A stretch of DNA of 64,000 nt from DATAES01 sp963721305. GTDB taxonomy: Bacteria; Actinomycetota; Acidimicrobiia; Acidimicrobiales; JACDCH01. Numbering within the stretch: the first letter of the stretch is position 1; each line of letters starts with the position of its first letter. The translations under genes and the position numbers were made by a program. Shown here in pieces: positions 35,551 through 43,310 of this stretch. The notes under the pieces were generated by a model. The model made no database searches. It saw nothing but the letters and a program-made list of their open reading frames with translations, and was not told the DNA's origin. The stretch lies in assembly GCA_963721305.1 (NCBI GenBank), contig CAVRIR010000006.1, positions 186,001 to 250,000 of the forward strand. The letters are read 5' to 3'.

Positions 35551-36845
35551 GCGTTCGTCGCGACCGCGCGCCGGGCACGCATGCGGAAGCCTTCGAGCTT
35601 CTCGTCCGGGGTTCGGATCCGTGTGCTGCGGGACGTCACCGACACGTCGTGGCCGGCGGCGCGCCGGCGTAGCGCGTCGACCGTCGCGTCCTCCTTCGGC
35701 ACATGAGCGAATGGATCGAATGAGTACCAACGCATCGCGTTCTCGTGGGTCATCTTGCGGGCGTGATCGTCCGACACCGAGTTCGCGTTGAACACCTCGG
35801 CGAGCTCCTCGGGCGCGGTCGGCCACATCGAGTCGCTGTGCGGGTAGTCGGCTTCCCAAGCGATGTTGTCGATACCGATCTTCTCGCGCAGCTCGACTCC
35901 GACCGCGTCGCTGATGAAGCAAGTCAGGAAGTGCTCGCGGAAGACCTCACTCGGCAGACGTCCACCGAAGTCCTGCAACGTCCACGCGCGGTGCATCTCG
36001 AAGGTGCGGTCGACGCGATCGAGGAAGTATGGGACCCAACCGGTGCCACCCTCGGACAGGGCGACGCGCACATCCGGGTACGTCTTCAGGACCCGCGACC
36101 ACAGCAGGTCGGCCGCGGCGGACTGGATGTTCATCGGCTGAAGCGTGATCATCACGTCGGGCGGGCAGTCGGCCGCGGGGACCGTGAGCCGCCCGGACGA
36201 ACCGAGATGGATCGACAGCACGGTTGCGGTGTCGCAACAAGCGCGCCAGACCGGATCCCAGTACTCGTCGTGGAAGCTCGGGTAGCCGAGCGCGGCCGGG
36301 TTCTCCGTGAAGCTCAGCGAGTGGCAACCCTTGGCCGCGCACCTGCGCACCTCGGCTGCCGTCTGCTCGGGATCCCAGATCGCCGGCACCGCCATCGGGA
36401 TGAAGCGACCCGGATAGGTCGCGCACCACGTGTCGATGTGCCAGTCGTTGTACGCCTGCACGAGCGCGAGCGACAGGTCGAGGTCGTCGCTCAGGAACGT
36501 CCGGGCGGTGAACGTCGGGAACGACGGGAAGTTCATCGACGCCAACACGCCGCCGGCATCCATGTCCTTGACGCGCTCGTGGACGTCGTAGCAGCCGGGC
36601 CGCACCTCGTCGAGGCTCTGCGGCTCCATGCCGTACTCCTCCTTCGGGCGCCCGGCGACCGCGTTGAGCGCAGCCGTCTCCATCACGAGCTGTCCGAACA
36701 CCCAGACGTCGTTGCCCTGCTCGTTGCGGACGAGTTTCGGTGCCCGGTCCAGGTACTTCACCGGGAGATGGTCGGCGAACAGGTCGGGAGGCTCGATGAT
36801 GTGGTCGTCGACGCTGATGAGGACGAGGTCGCCGGCTTCGATCAT
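35547..36845 (-). CDS. PF04909-type amidohydrolase (decarboxylase/hydrolase family)
   Basis: This protein has about 432 residues and the amidohydrolase-2 (ACMS-decarboxylase-like) fold. Visible landmarks are the first metal motif SVDDHIIEPPDLFADHLP, VLASMNFPSFPTFTARTFL, IPMAVPAIWDPEQTAAEVRR, SEGGTGWVPYFLDRVDRTFE and WEADYPHSDSMWP, whose aspartate and histidine complete the metal site. Members decarboxylate or hydrolyse ring-fission products without redox change. ATG at 36845 follows AAGGGG by 7 bases. It heads a run that continues with the monooxygenase (GTGA overlap) and the CoA-transferase. Confidence 0.88.
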   Translation of the reverse strand: MIEAGDLVLISVDDHIIEPPDLFADHLPVKYLDRAPKLVRNEQGNDVWVFGQLVMETAALNAVAGRPKEEYGMEPQSLDEVRPGCYDVHERVKDMDAGGVLASMNFPSFPTFTARTFLSDDLDLSLALVQAYNDWHIDTWCATYPGRFIPMAVPAIWDPEQTAAEVRRCAAKGCHSLSFTENPAALGYPSFHDEYWDPVWRACCDTATVLSIHLGSSGRLTVPAADCPPDVMITLQPMNIQSAAADLLWSRVLKTYPDVRVALSEGGTGWVPYFLDRVDRTFEMHRAWTLQDFGGRLPSEVFREHFLTCFISDAVGVELREKIGIDNIAWEADYPHSDSMWPTAPEELAEVFNANSVSDDHARKMTHENAMRWYSFDPFAHVPKEDATVDALRRRAAGHDVSVTSRSTRIRTPDEKLEGFRMRARRAVATNA

Positions 36846-36976
36846 CTCGTTGCCCCTTCGGAGAATGCGGTTTCCCAATCGGTAGAGCGAGACTACCAGT
36901 GGGAGTCAGGCCGCTGCCATCGACTCAGGACTGCGGCCGCGGGGTGGATCGCCCGGGCGTCCGAACGCCCGGGTCG

Positions 36977-37678
36977 TCAGTCGGTGCCGACGCCGTGGAG
37001 GATGAGGTCCCACAGCTCGTCGGAGCCGTCCGCCATCGGCGGGCGGCTCGCTTCACCACTGATCGTCGCGGCGAAGGCGTTGAACATGATCGCCTGGAGG
37101 ATGACACCGGCGAGACGGGCGTGGTCGAGGCCCGCGCGGATCTGCCCTGCCGCGGCGGCGTCGTCGAGGATCCCGACGAGCAACGTGACCAACGGGCCGA
37201 ACGCCTGCGACGCCTCGGTCGGATGCGACGTCAGCAGTTGCTGCGCGAACTCCGACATCGCAGGAGTCGGGCGGTTGCGGCTGAGCCGACCCTTCCCCGG
37301 TGGGCGGCACAGTCGGTAGTACTCCGTGGCGAAATCGTGCAGACGGTCGACCGGCTTGTCGACCTCGGCGATCATCTCGCGGAGGTGGTCCGCCGTGGAA
37401 CGCACCGATTCTTCGAACAGCGCCAGCAGCAGCTCGTGCTTGCCCGCGAAGTACTGGTAGAAGCTGCGCAGCGACTGCCCGGAACGCTCGACGACCTCTT
37501 GGACCGTGAACTCCTTGTCCGGTGCGCTCTGCATGAGCTCGAGGGCGGCGTCGAGGAAACGCTGCACCCGCTTCTCGGCCCGGACGCGGGCAGGGTCGAG
37601 CGAACGCGCAACCGCGATCTCACGCCAGCTCGTGGGCGCATCCGTGTTGGCATCAGCCGCCGGATCGTGCCCGCTCAT
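36977..37678 (-). CDS. TetR-family transcriptional regulator
   Basis: This 233-residue regulator has an N-terminal HTH RVQRFLDAALELMQSAPDKE, FTVQEVVERSGQSLRSFYQY, FAGKHELLLALF (about residues 35-95) and a helical ligand-binding domain. There is no close named relative that I recognise. It is divergent from an NTF2-like gene; the intergenic space contains a palindrome (GGAAGTG-N8-CACTTCC) and a promoter shared in sequence with the one at 43276. These are the likely targets, making it a candidate regulator of the catabolic region. The ATG at 37678 leaves the palindrome 5 bases upstream. Confidence 0.87.
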   Translation of the reverse strand: MSGHDPAADANTDAPTSWREIAVARSLDPARVRAEKRVQRFLDAALELMQSAPDKEFTVQEVVERSGQSLRSFYQYFAGKHELLLALFEESVRSTADHLREMIAEVDKPVDRLHDFATEYYRLCRPPGKGRLSRNRPTPAMSEFAQQLLTSHPTEASQAFGPLVTLLVGILDDAAAAGQIRAGLDHARLAGVILQAIMFNAFAATISGEASRPPMADGSDELWDLILHGVGTD

Positions 37679-37682
37679 TCCC

Positions 37683-37704
37683 GGAAGTGTACTCGCGCAC
37701 TTCC
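37683..37704. promoter_or_regulatory. Inverted repeat, likely TetR operator
   Basis: GGAAGTG and CACTTCC are separated by 8 bases, a symmetric 22-bp element. It lies 5 bases upstream of the TetR start, the expected place for an autoregulatory operator. Confidence 0.6.
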
Positions 37705-37715
37705 GACCAAGCTCG

Positions 37716-37744
37716 TTGCCGTAAGTGGAGAACTTGATTATCGT
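37716..37744 (+). promoter_or_regulatory. Promoter with conserved spacer, driving the NTF2-like gene
   Basis: The -35 TTGCCG (37716-37721) and -10 TATCGT (37739-37744) are 17 bases apart. The spacer holds GGAGAACTTGAT. The same three parts with the same spacing occur before the reductase gene at 43276-43304, so this is a shared, probably regulated promoter. A start point near 37751 would leave a short leader with GGAAAGGG before the ATG. Confidence 0.55.
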
Positions 37745-37765
37745 CTGTTGCCGGAAAGGGTGGAC

Positions 37766-38251
37766 ATGGACGACGCGTTGCTCACGGACATCATCGAGAT
37801 CGAGCAGTTGCTCGGTCGCTACGCGATCGGCATGACGAAGGACGACATCGACGCGGTCATCGAGGTGTTCACCCCCGACGGCACGTACAGCGCGTTCGGT
37901 GACACCTATGCGCTGAGCGACTTCCCATCGCTCGTCGCCGCCGCGCCCAAGGGCTTGTTCATGACCGGCACACCGGTGCTCGATCTCGACGGTGACACCG
38001 GCACCGGCGAGCAACCGCTGTGCTTCGTCGACCAGACGAACCACGACGTGCGCATCGGGTACTACAGCGACACGTACCGCCGGACCGCCGAGGGTTGGCG
38101 GTTGCACACACGATCGATGACGTTCCTGCGTCGCAGCGGCGCACGCGACGCAGGGCGTGCGCACGATCCGACGCGACCGGCCCCGACATCGACGTCGACG
38201 TCGAACGATCCTCAGACGAACGAACCGGCATCGTCGGCCTCGGGTAAATAG
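37766..38251 (+). CDS. NTF2-like (SnoaL/steroid-isomerase fold) protein
   Basis: This 161-residue protein has the NTF2-like cone fold: LTDIIEIEQLLGRYAIGMTK, DDIDAVIEVFTPDGTYSAFG (about residues 22-41), and a C-terminal pair of strands ending DTYRRTAEGWRLHTRSMTFL. The last 40 residues are low-complexity (Thr, Ser, Pro). This fold includes steroid isomerases, dehydratases and hydroxylase beta subunits; the YAIGM and YSAFG segments are usual in SnoaL_4-type members. GGAAAGGG lies 5 bases before the ATG at 37766. It is divergent from the TetR gene and convergent with the dehydrogenase after it. Confidence 0.8.
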   Translation: MDDALLTDIIEIEQLLGRYAIGMTKDDIDAVIEVFTPDGTYSAFGDTYALSDFPSLVAAAPKGLFMTGTPVLDLDGDTGTGEQPLCFVDQTNHDVRIGYYSDTYRRTAEGWRLHTRSMTFLRRSGARDAGRAHDPTRPAPTSTSTSNDPQTNEPASSASGK

Positions 38252-38268
38252 GCTTTCGCTGTTCGCGC

Positions 38269-38313
38269 GTCGCCTCGCACCGCCCGAACCCCCCTTCGGC
38301 GGCGCGAGGCGAC
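38269..38313. terminator. Strong bidirectional hairpin terminator
   Basis: GTCGCCTCGC (38269-38278) pairs perfectly with GCGAGGCGAC (38304-38313), and an inner stem pairs CCGCCCGAA with TTCGGCGG across a C-rich loop. It sits between two convergent genes (ends at 38251 and 38327), so it should stop transcription from both sides. Confidence 0.7.
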
Positions 38314-38326
38314 CGCCCCCGAAGCG

Positions 38327-39364
38327 TCAACCATCGCCGAGTCGCGCGATCACCTGGGGAAGGTCGACCGTCGTACGGATGCCGGCGGCCGCGGCGCACA
38401 CCACCGGGATCGCGTTGACGGCGCGATGCGCGGTGTAGCCGGGGGTGGTCTCCGCCATCCGCTCCAGACCGAACGGGAACCGGAGCTCGACGTCCAGCGG
38501 CGCGTCCCCGTCGACGTTGACCCGCCAGCCGGTGTCGCGCAGCTCCCATCCGGGGTCCAGTTCGGTGGTGCAGTACCAGTTCGCCCGGAAACGAAGGAGC
38601 GGCTCGCCGCGACGCATGCCCTCGACGATCATGCGCTGCGCCGCGACGCCTCCCGCCGGAATCGGACCGGCCGCGATGTCGATGTCGCGTGCCGCGACCG
38701 CAACCTCACCGCGCGACTGGACCGCGTCCAACGGCATCCCGAGCGCGTCGGCGAGCGTGCGCAGGGTCGGTCCGAAGGCGTGCGCGCCGTGCGTCCAACG
38801 TGCGTCGTCGAACGTGTCGGGATCTCGTCCGAAGGCCATCAGATCGAAGAGCAGCTCGGGTGAGTTGCGCTGCGACAGGTCGGCGTACTCGTCGATCGTC
38901 AGGCGGTCGAGGCGGCGCTGGATCGACGTGAGCACGATCGGGACAGCCTCGGAGATGAATCCGGGACTGCTGCCGGTGCTGTGGATCGACGTGTTGCCCC
39001 GTGCGCAGGCGGCTTCGATCTGTGCGCGCGCCGTCGGCTCGAGGCTCGGTGGATGGTGGAACTCGCCGCGGGTCGTCACCACGTTCACACCCGACTCGAG
39101 CAGGCGTGCCAGCTCGGTGAAGTCGCACTGCTGAGGCATGTACAGGACGCAGTCGGGTGCGAGCGCCACGACGGCCTCGAGGTCGTTGGTCGCGACAACA
39201 CCGATCGGCGCGATGCCGCACAGCTCTCCTGCATCGCGACCCACCTTGTCCGTCGAGTGGACGAAGACGCCGACCAACTCGAGGTCCGGGTGCTCGATGA
39301 CCGTACGCAGCGACCGGGTTCCGATGTTGCCCGTCGCCCACTGCACCACCCGGTATCGAGTCAC
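38327..39364 (-). CDS. Diaminopentanoate/dihydrodipicolinate-dehydrogenase-like oxidoreductase
   Basis: This 345-residue protein has an N-terminal Rossmann loop YRVVQWATGNIGTRSLRTVI, the dimer-type LELVGVFVHSTDKVGRDAGE, and VNVVTTRGEFHHPP and STGSSPGFISEAVPIVLTS motifs of the dihydrodipicolinate-reductase/2,4-diaminopentanoate-dehydrogenase-like group widespread in mycobacteria. Substrates of the actinobacterial members are unknown, but the fold reduces or oxidises an amine or imine with NAD(P). GTG at 39364 is chosen because the Rossmann strand follows it; frames upstream translate through hairpin repeat B. Confidence 0.83.
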   Translation of the reverse strand: MTRYRVVQWATGNIGTRSLRTVIEHPDLELVGVFVHSTDKVGRDAGELCGIAPIGVVATNDLEAVVALAPDCVLYMPQQCDFTELARLLESGVNVVTTRGEFHHPPSLEPTARAQIEAACARGNTSIHSTGSSPGFISEAVPIVLTSIQRRLDRLTIDEYADLSQRNSPELLFDLMAFGRDPDTFDDARWTHGAHAFGPTLRTLADALGMPLDAVQSRGEVAVAARDIDIAAGPIPAGGVAAQRMIVEGMRRGEPLLRFRANWYCTTELDPGWELRDTGWRVNVDGDAPLDVELRFPFGLERMAETTPGYTAHRAVNAIPVVCAAAAGIRTTVDLPQVIARLGDG

Positions 39365-39376
39365 CGAGTCGTTGAC

Positions 39377-39430
39377 TCGCCAACTCCGGGGAGAAACGGG
39401 CGCCATAGCGCCCGTTTCCATCCAACATTC
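39377..39430. repeat. Dispersed hairpin repeat, copy B
   Basis: GAAACGGGCGC (39393-39403) and GCGCCCGTTTC (39408-39418) form an 11-bp stem around CATA, flanked by AACTCCGGGGA on the left and CATCCAACATTC on the right. It lies between the end of the crotonase gene at 39441 and the start of the dehydrogenase gene at 39364, both on the minus strand. Confidence 0.8.
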
Positions 39431-39440
39431 CCGCTGGGGG

Positions 39441-40220
39441 TCACCGCCACTGGTCCTCCGGGACCCACGAGGGTGCGCGCTTCTCCATGAACGCGCGCAT
39501 GCCTTCACGGGGTTCGTCGGTGTGGTCGAGGGCCCAGAACATCGTCTCGTAGTCGATCGGTCCGTACCGCTCGTTGAGCATGCGCTTGACGTGCACGCGC
39601 GCCGATGGCGCAGTCTGCAACACCTGCCGCGCCGCCTCGAGTGCGGCGGCGCGCAGATCGTCGTGCGGGACGACGCGCGCGATCACGCCGAGCCGTTGTG
39701 CTTCGAACGCGTCGAACCGCCGCGCCGACAACAGGAGGTCCCGCGCGACGGCGATGCCGACGTGCGCCGGCAGCACCGCGGCGTACGTCGCGTCGGGGAT
39801 GCCGCGCAGCAACTCGGGCACACGGAACGTCGCCTTGTCACTGGCGACGGCGATGTCGGCGAGCATGGCGATCAACAGGCCGCCGGCCTGGCAGATGCCA
39901 TTGATCGCGGCGATCACCGGCGCGGCGCTGTCGCGGATGGCGAGGAACGGCAGCACGTCGTGGCCGATGGCATCCGGCTGCGTCTCGCCCGGCTCGGAGC
40001 GTCCACCGAGGTCGCCGCCGGGCGCGAACACGTCGCCGGTGCCCGTAAGGATCAGAGCGGCGAGATCCGGGTCGGTGTTGACGAGATGAACGGCCCGCTT
40101 GATGCCGTAGTACATCGCCGGGGTCAACGCGTTGCGCGCCGACGGCCGATCGATCGTGCACCACGCGATCGAACCATCTCGCTCGAACCGCAGCGCCGAC
40201 GTGCCCAGATCGTCGGCCAT
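39441..40220 (-). CDS. Enoyl-CoA hydratase/isomerase (crotonase family)
   Basis: This 259-residue crotonase starts at ATG 40220, overlapping the TGA of the CMD-family gene by one base. Landmarks are GSIAWCTIDRPSARNALTPA, DVFAPGGDLGGRSEPG (first oxyanion), INGICQAGGLLIAMLADIAV (second oxyanion), and ATFRVPELLRGIPDATYAAV, which keeps a glutamate at the first catalytic position. It belongs to a run with the CMD-family protein and an SDR. The exact reaction (hydratase or isomerase) cannot be told. Confidence 0.9.
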   Translation of the reverse strand: MADDLGTSALRFERDGSIAWCTIDRPSARNALTPAMYYGIKRAVHLVNTDPDLAALILTGTGDVFAPGGDLGGRSEPGETQPDAIGHDVLPFLAIRDSAAPVIAAINGICQAGGLLIAMLADIAVASDKATFRVPELLRGIPDATYAAVLPAHVGIAVARDLLLSARRFDAFEAQRLGVIARVVPHDDLRAAALEAARQVLQTAPSARVHVKRMLNERYGPIDYETMFWALDHTDEPREGMRAFMEKRAPSWVPEDQWR

Positions 40221-40816
40221 CAGGGCTTGCGCTGCAGGTCGTCGTCGAGCTGCACGCCGAACGACCGCAACGCCATCGCCAGCACGTCGTACGCGCCGAC
40301 GGTGAACACGAGATCCATCAACTGCTGCTCGTCGAGCTCCGCGGCGAGGGTCGTCCACGTCGCGTCGGCGATCTTCGCATCGTGCACCAGTTCGTCGACC
40401 GCGCGCAGCAGCGCTTCGTCCAGCGGCGACCAGCCCGGAGCATCCGGACCCATCCGGATGCGGTCGACCTCGTCGGCAGAGATCCCCACGTCTGACGCCA
40501 GCACGACGTGCTGTGCCCACTCGTAGGCCGCGCCACGCGCAGTAGCAACACGCAACACCAGCAGCTCGCGCTGGCGCTCTGACAACGTCGTCGCGAAGAG
40601 AAGGTGACCGTTGAACGTGTTGAACGCGCGCGCCAGCGCAGGATGGATGGCCAACGTGCCGAGCACGTTCAATCCCTTCGGTCGTCCCTCCCGCTTCGGG
40701 AACGGATGGCGCGCCTCCGCCGGCCGCAGCGCGGCAAGCGCGTCGCGCATCGTGGCGGGCCATGCGTCCGGCGCAAGGGGCGCGAGCCGAAGCTCGTCAG
40801 GTGTTTCGTCCACCAT
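40220..40816 (-). CDS. Carboxymuconolactone-decarboxylase (CMD/AhpD)-family protein
   Basis: This 198-residue, all-helical CMD-fold protein contains LSERQRELLVLRVATARGAA, then YEWAQHVVLASDVGIS, the conserved E-W-x2-H signature of the family (about residues 97-101). AhpD-type CxxC redox cysteines are missing, so it is closer to the lactone-decarboxylase or unknown subgroup than to peroxidase partners. It overlaps the SDR gene upstream by 20 bases and the crotonase downstream by one, so the three are cotranscribed. Such proteins recur in actinobacterial steroid or aromatic clusters; the function here is not proven. Confidence 0.85.
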   Translation of the reverse strand: MVDETPDELRLAPLAPDAWPATMRDALAALRPAEARHPFPKREGRPKGLNVLGTLAIHPALARAFNTFNGHLLFATTLSERQRELLVLRVATARGAAYEWAQHVVLASDVGISADEVDRIRMGPDAPGWSPLDEALLRAVDELVHDAKIADATWTTLAAELDEQQLMDLVFTVGAYDVLAMALRSFGVQLDDDLQRKP

Positions 40817-41564
40817 TGACCCCGAGCACTTGACCGGTGATGTAACTGGCCTCGTCGCGCACGAGGAACGAGCACATCGCCGCGATGTCCTCGGGCTTCC
40901 CCGCGCGGCGAACGGGCGTCTGCGACGCGTGGAACTCGACGCCCTTGCCGAGCAGTCCCTTCGCCTCCGATCGCCGCAGCATCGGCGTGTCGATGAAGCC
41001 CGGCGGGATCGTGTTCACCGTGATGCCCTGCGGACCGAACTCGAGCGCGAGCGACTTCGTCAGCCCGACCACACCCGACTTCGCGGCGACGTAGTGCGCC
41101 ATCAAGGGCTGGCCGCCGTGCGTGCTCGACGACGAGATGTTGACGATGCGGCCCCACCCCTCCTCGATCATCTCCGGCAGGATCAGCTGGCAGCAGTTGA
41201 ACGTGCCGGTGAGGTTCACATCGAGCAGCCGCTGCCACTTCTCAGGCTTGATGGTGAGGAACGGGTCGAAGCCGTCGAGACCCGCGTTGTTGACGAGGAT
41301 CGTGGGGCGACCGAACCGCGCCTTCACCTCCGCCACCCCGCGCTCGATCTGCGAGCGATCGGTGACGTCGACGGCTACGCCCACCGCGTCACCACCGTTC
41401 GCGACGATCTTCTCTGCGGCCGCCTCTGCACCCGCGGCGTCGCGGTCGAAAACGGCGACGGCGATGCCGTCGGACGCGAACCGCTCGCTGATCGCCAACC
41501 CGATGCCGGACGCCCCGCCGGTGACCACGGCGACCCGCACCGGCTCACTCATCGAACTGCTCAC
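40797..41564 (-). CDS. Short-chain dehydrogenase/reductase (FabG-like)
   Basis: This 255-residue classical SDR has the VAVVTGGASGIGLAISERFA nucleotide loop, DVTDRSQIERGVAEV, the TILVNNAGLDGFD motif, NISSSSTHGG (Ser), HYVAAKSGVVGLTKSLALEF (Y-x3-K) and the C-terminal EASYITGQVLGVNGG. It resembles FabG and 3-hydroxyacyl-CoA or beta-ketoacyl reductases. GTG at 41564 follows the ligase stop closely and is probably coupled to it; an in-frame ATG at 41552 is possible. It overlaps the CMD gene by 20 bases. Confidence 0.9.
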   Translation of the reverse strand: MSSSMSEPVRVAVVTGGASGIGLAISERFASDGIAVAVFDRDAAGAEAAAEKIVANGGDAVGVAVDVTDRSQIERGVAEVKARFGRPTILVNNAGLDGFDPFLTIKPEKWQRLLDVNLTGTFNCCQLILPEMIEEGWGRIVNISSSSTHGGQPLMAHYVAAKSGVVGLTKSLALEFGPQGITVNTIPPGFIDTPMLRRSEAKGLLGKGVEFHASQTPVRRAGKPEDIAAMCSFLVRDEASYITGQVLGVNGGRNT

Positions 41565-41567
41565 TCA

Positions 41568-43217
41568 TCAACTCGATTCCTCCATGAGCTCACCGTCGCG
41601 CAACTGCTGGCGCAAACGGAACTTCTGCACCTTGCCGGATGCCGTCCTGGGGAAGTCATCGACGACGTGCAGCGACTCCGGCCACTTCTGGCGCGCGAGC
41701 CCGACACCGCCGAGGTGCTGCTGCACCTGCTCGAGCGTGGGCGCACCGGCACCATCCCGGAGGCGCAGCACGGCGGCCGCCCGTTCACCGAGCCGCTCGT
41801 CGGGCGCGGCGACGACGCTGACCTCGGCAATCGTGTCGAGTCCGAGCAACTGCTCCTCGACCTCTTGCGCGCTGATGTTCTCGCCACCCCGGATGATGAT
41901 GTCGGACAGCCGATCGGTGATGGTCAGGTAGCCGTCGACGTCGAGCTCGCCCACGTCGCCGGTGCGGTACCAGCCCTCGGCATCGAAGGCGGACTCGGTC
42001 AACGCCGAGTCGGTGTAGCCCGCGCACAGGTCCGGTCCGCGACTGAAGATCTCGCCGTCCTCGCCCAAGCGGATCTCGACACCCGGCAGCGCCCGGCCGT
42101 CGGTCGTGAGCCGCTTGACCTCAGCATCGTCGATGAGCGAGGACGTGATCGACGGATGCTCGGTGCTGCCGTACGAGCGGAACGTCTTGATGCCGAGCTT
42201 CGTCGCTCGTTCGGTCACCGCCACCGGCACGGTCGACCCTCCGAGTCCTGCGAACGGCATCAACGCGAGGTGTGCGTCGGTGAAGTCGGGATGGTCGAGC
42301 AGGCTCGTAAGGAAGTAGGTCGCGCCGCCGCTCACACCGAGCCCTTCCTCGCGCATGAGTCGCAGGACCACACTCGGATCCCACACATCGACGAGGTGGA
42401 CCGGCCGTTCCCGCAGCAATGGCACGAGGAACGCGTTCACCATCCCGATGAAGTGCCCGACCGGTGCGCCGGTGATCTGCGGCGGACCGCCGGATGGGAA
42501 GAAGTAGTCGAGCTGGCGCGTCTCGAACCCGATCGTGCGGTGCGAATGAATGACGCCTTTCGGATCGCGTGTCGTCCCTGATGTGAACGCGATGATCGCC
42601 GGCGCGTCCGGATCGACCATTGCGGGCGACTCGAGCGGCTCGGACTCGAGCAGCGAGCTGAAAGGCTGCGCGCCCGACGGAAGGGACAGGTCGTCGGTCG
42701 AACGTGCGACCAACCAGAGCGGACCGTCTGCGCGCCCGTCGCGCGCGAGCACCTCGTCGTAGAGCGCGAGATGGTCGGAGTGACCGAAACGATCGGCGGA
42801 GATGACCACGGACGGCTCTGTCACGCGGAGGATGTAGTCGACCTCCTTCGCGCCGTAGAAATGGACGACCGGGACGATCACCGCGCCCAGGTACGCGGCG
42901 GCCCAGAAGGTGATGCCTGCTTCCGCCCAGTTCGGCAGGTGGCACACGACGACATCGCCCGCGCCGACGCCACGTGCTCGCAACGACGTCGCGAGAGCCC
43001 GCGCGGCGCGGTCGACGTCGGCGAAGGTGCCGCTCCAGGGATGAACGGCCGAATGGACGCAGAACGCATCACCGCCCATCCGGTCCAATCCGGTTGCGAC
43101 CATCGAACCGAGGGACGCGTCGGTCCACCAACCCTCGTCGACGTAGCGGCGGACGAGCGCGCTCGGCACGGTCCGCAGTCGCCAGCGCTCCTCGACCGTG
43201 GTGTGCTGCTCCCCCAA
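41568..43217 (-). CDS. AMP-forming acyl-CoA ligase
   Basis: This 549-residue adenylating enzyme has the AMP-binding P-loop AIIAFTSGTTRDPKGVIHSH, the adenine-contact SYGSTEHPS, the hinge GWYRTGDVGELDVDGYLTIT followed by DRLSDIIIRGGENISAQEVE, and the catalytic lysine in FPRTASGKVQKFRLR. It activates a carboxylic acid to an acyl-adenylate and then a CoA thioester. A TTG at 43217 follows GAGGAGGGG by 4 bases and is the likely start. It is the first gene of a four-gene run (ligase, SDR, CMD protein, crotonase). It is divergent from the KshB-like reductase gene. Confidence 0.9.
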   Translation of the reverse strand: MGEQHTTVEERWRLRTVPSALVRRYVDEGWWTDASLGSMVATGLDRMGGDAFCVHSAVHPWSGTFADVDRAARALATSLRARGVGAGDVVVCHLPNWAEAGITFWAAAYLGAVIVPVVHFYGAKEVDYILRVTEPSVVISADRFGHSDHLALYDEVLARDGRADGPLWLVARSTDDLSLPSGAQPFSSLLESEPLESPAMVDPDAPAIIAFTSGTTRDPKGVIHSHRTIGFETRQLDYFFPSGGPPQITGAPVGHFIGMVNAFLVPLLRERPVHLVDVWDPSVVLRLMREEGLGVSGGATYFLTSLLDHPDFTDAHLALMPFAGLGGSTVPVAVTERATKLGIKTFRSYGSTEHPSITSSLIDDAEVKRLTTDGRALPGVEIRLGEDGEIFSRGPDLCAGYTDSALTESAFDAEGWYRTGDVGELDVDGYLTITDRLSDIIIRGGENISAQEVEEQLLGLDTIAEVSVVAAPDERLGERAAAVLRLRDGAGAPTLEQVQQHLGGVGLARQKWPESLHVVDDFPRTASGKVQKFRLRQQLRDGELMEESS

Positions 43218-43275
43218 ACGACCCCTCCTCGTCCCAGAGCAGTGTTGGGCCGTTCTACACGATCTGCTAGCGGCG

Positions 43276-43304
43276 TTGCCACTACAGGAGAACTTCATTA
43301 TCGT
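43276..43304 (+). promoter_or_regulatory. Promoter with conserved spacer, driving the reductase gene
   Basis: TTGCCA (43276-43281) and TATCGT (43299-43304) are 17 bases apart, with GGAGAACTTCAT in the spacer. It is the same promoter as at 37716. The first GTG of the reductase gene (43311) lies 7 bases after the -10, which would give a leaderless transcript. Confidence 0.55.
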
Positions 43305-43310
43305 TTCGGT

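Noticed and set aside
39138..42581. Very long plus-strand frames (460 and 656 codons) opposite the crotonase, CMD, SDR and ligase genes
   Set aside because: The minus strand encodes clear families in tightly overlapping genes; the long frames reflect GC-rich codon bias.
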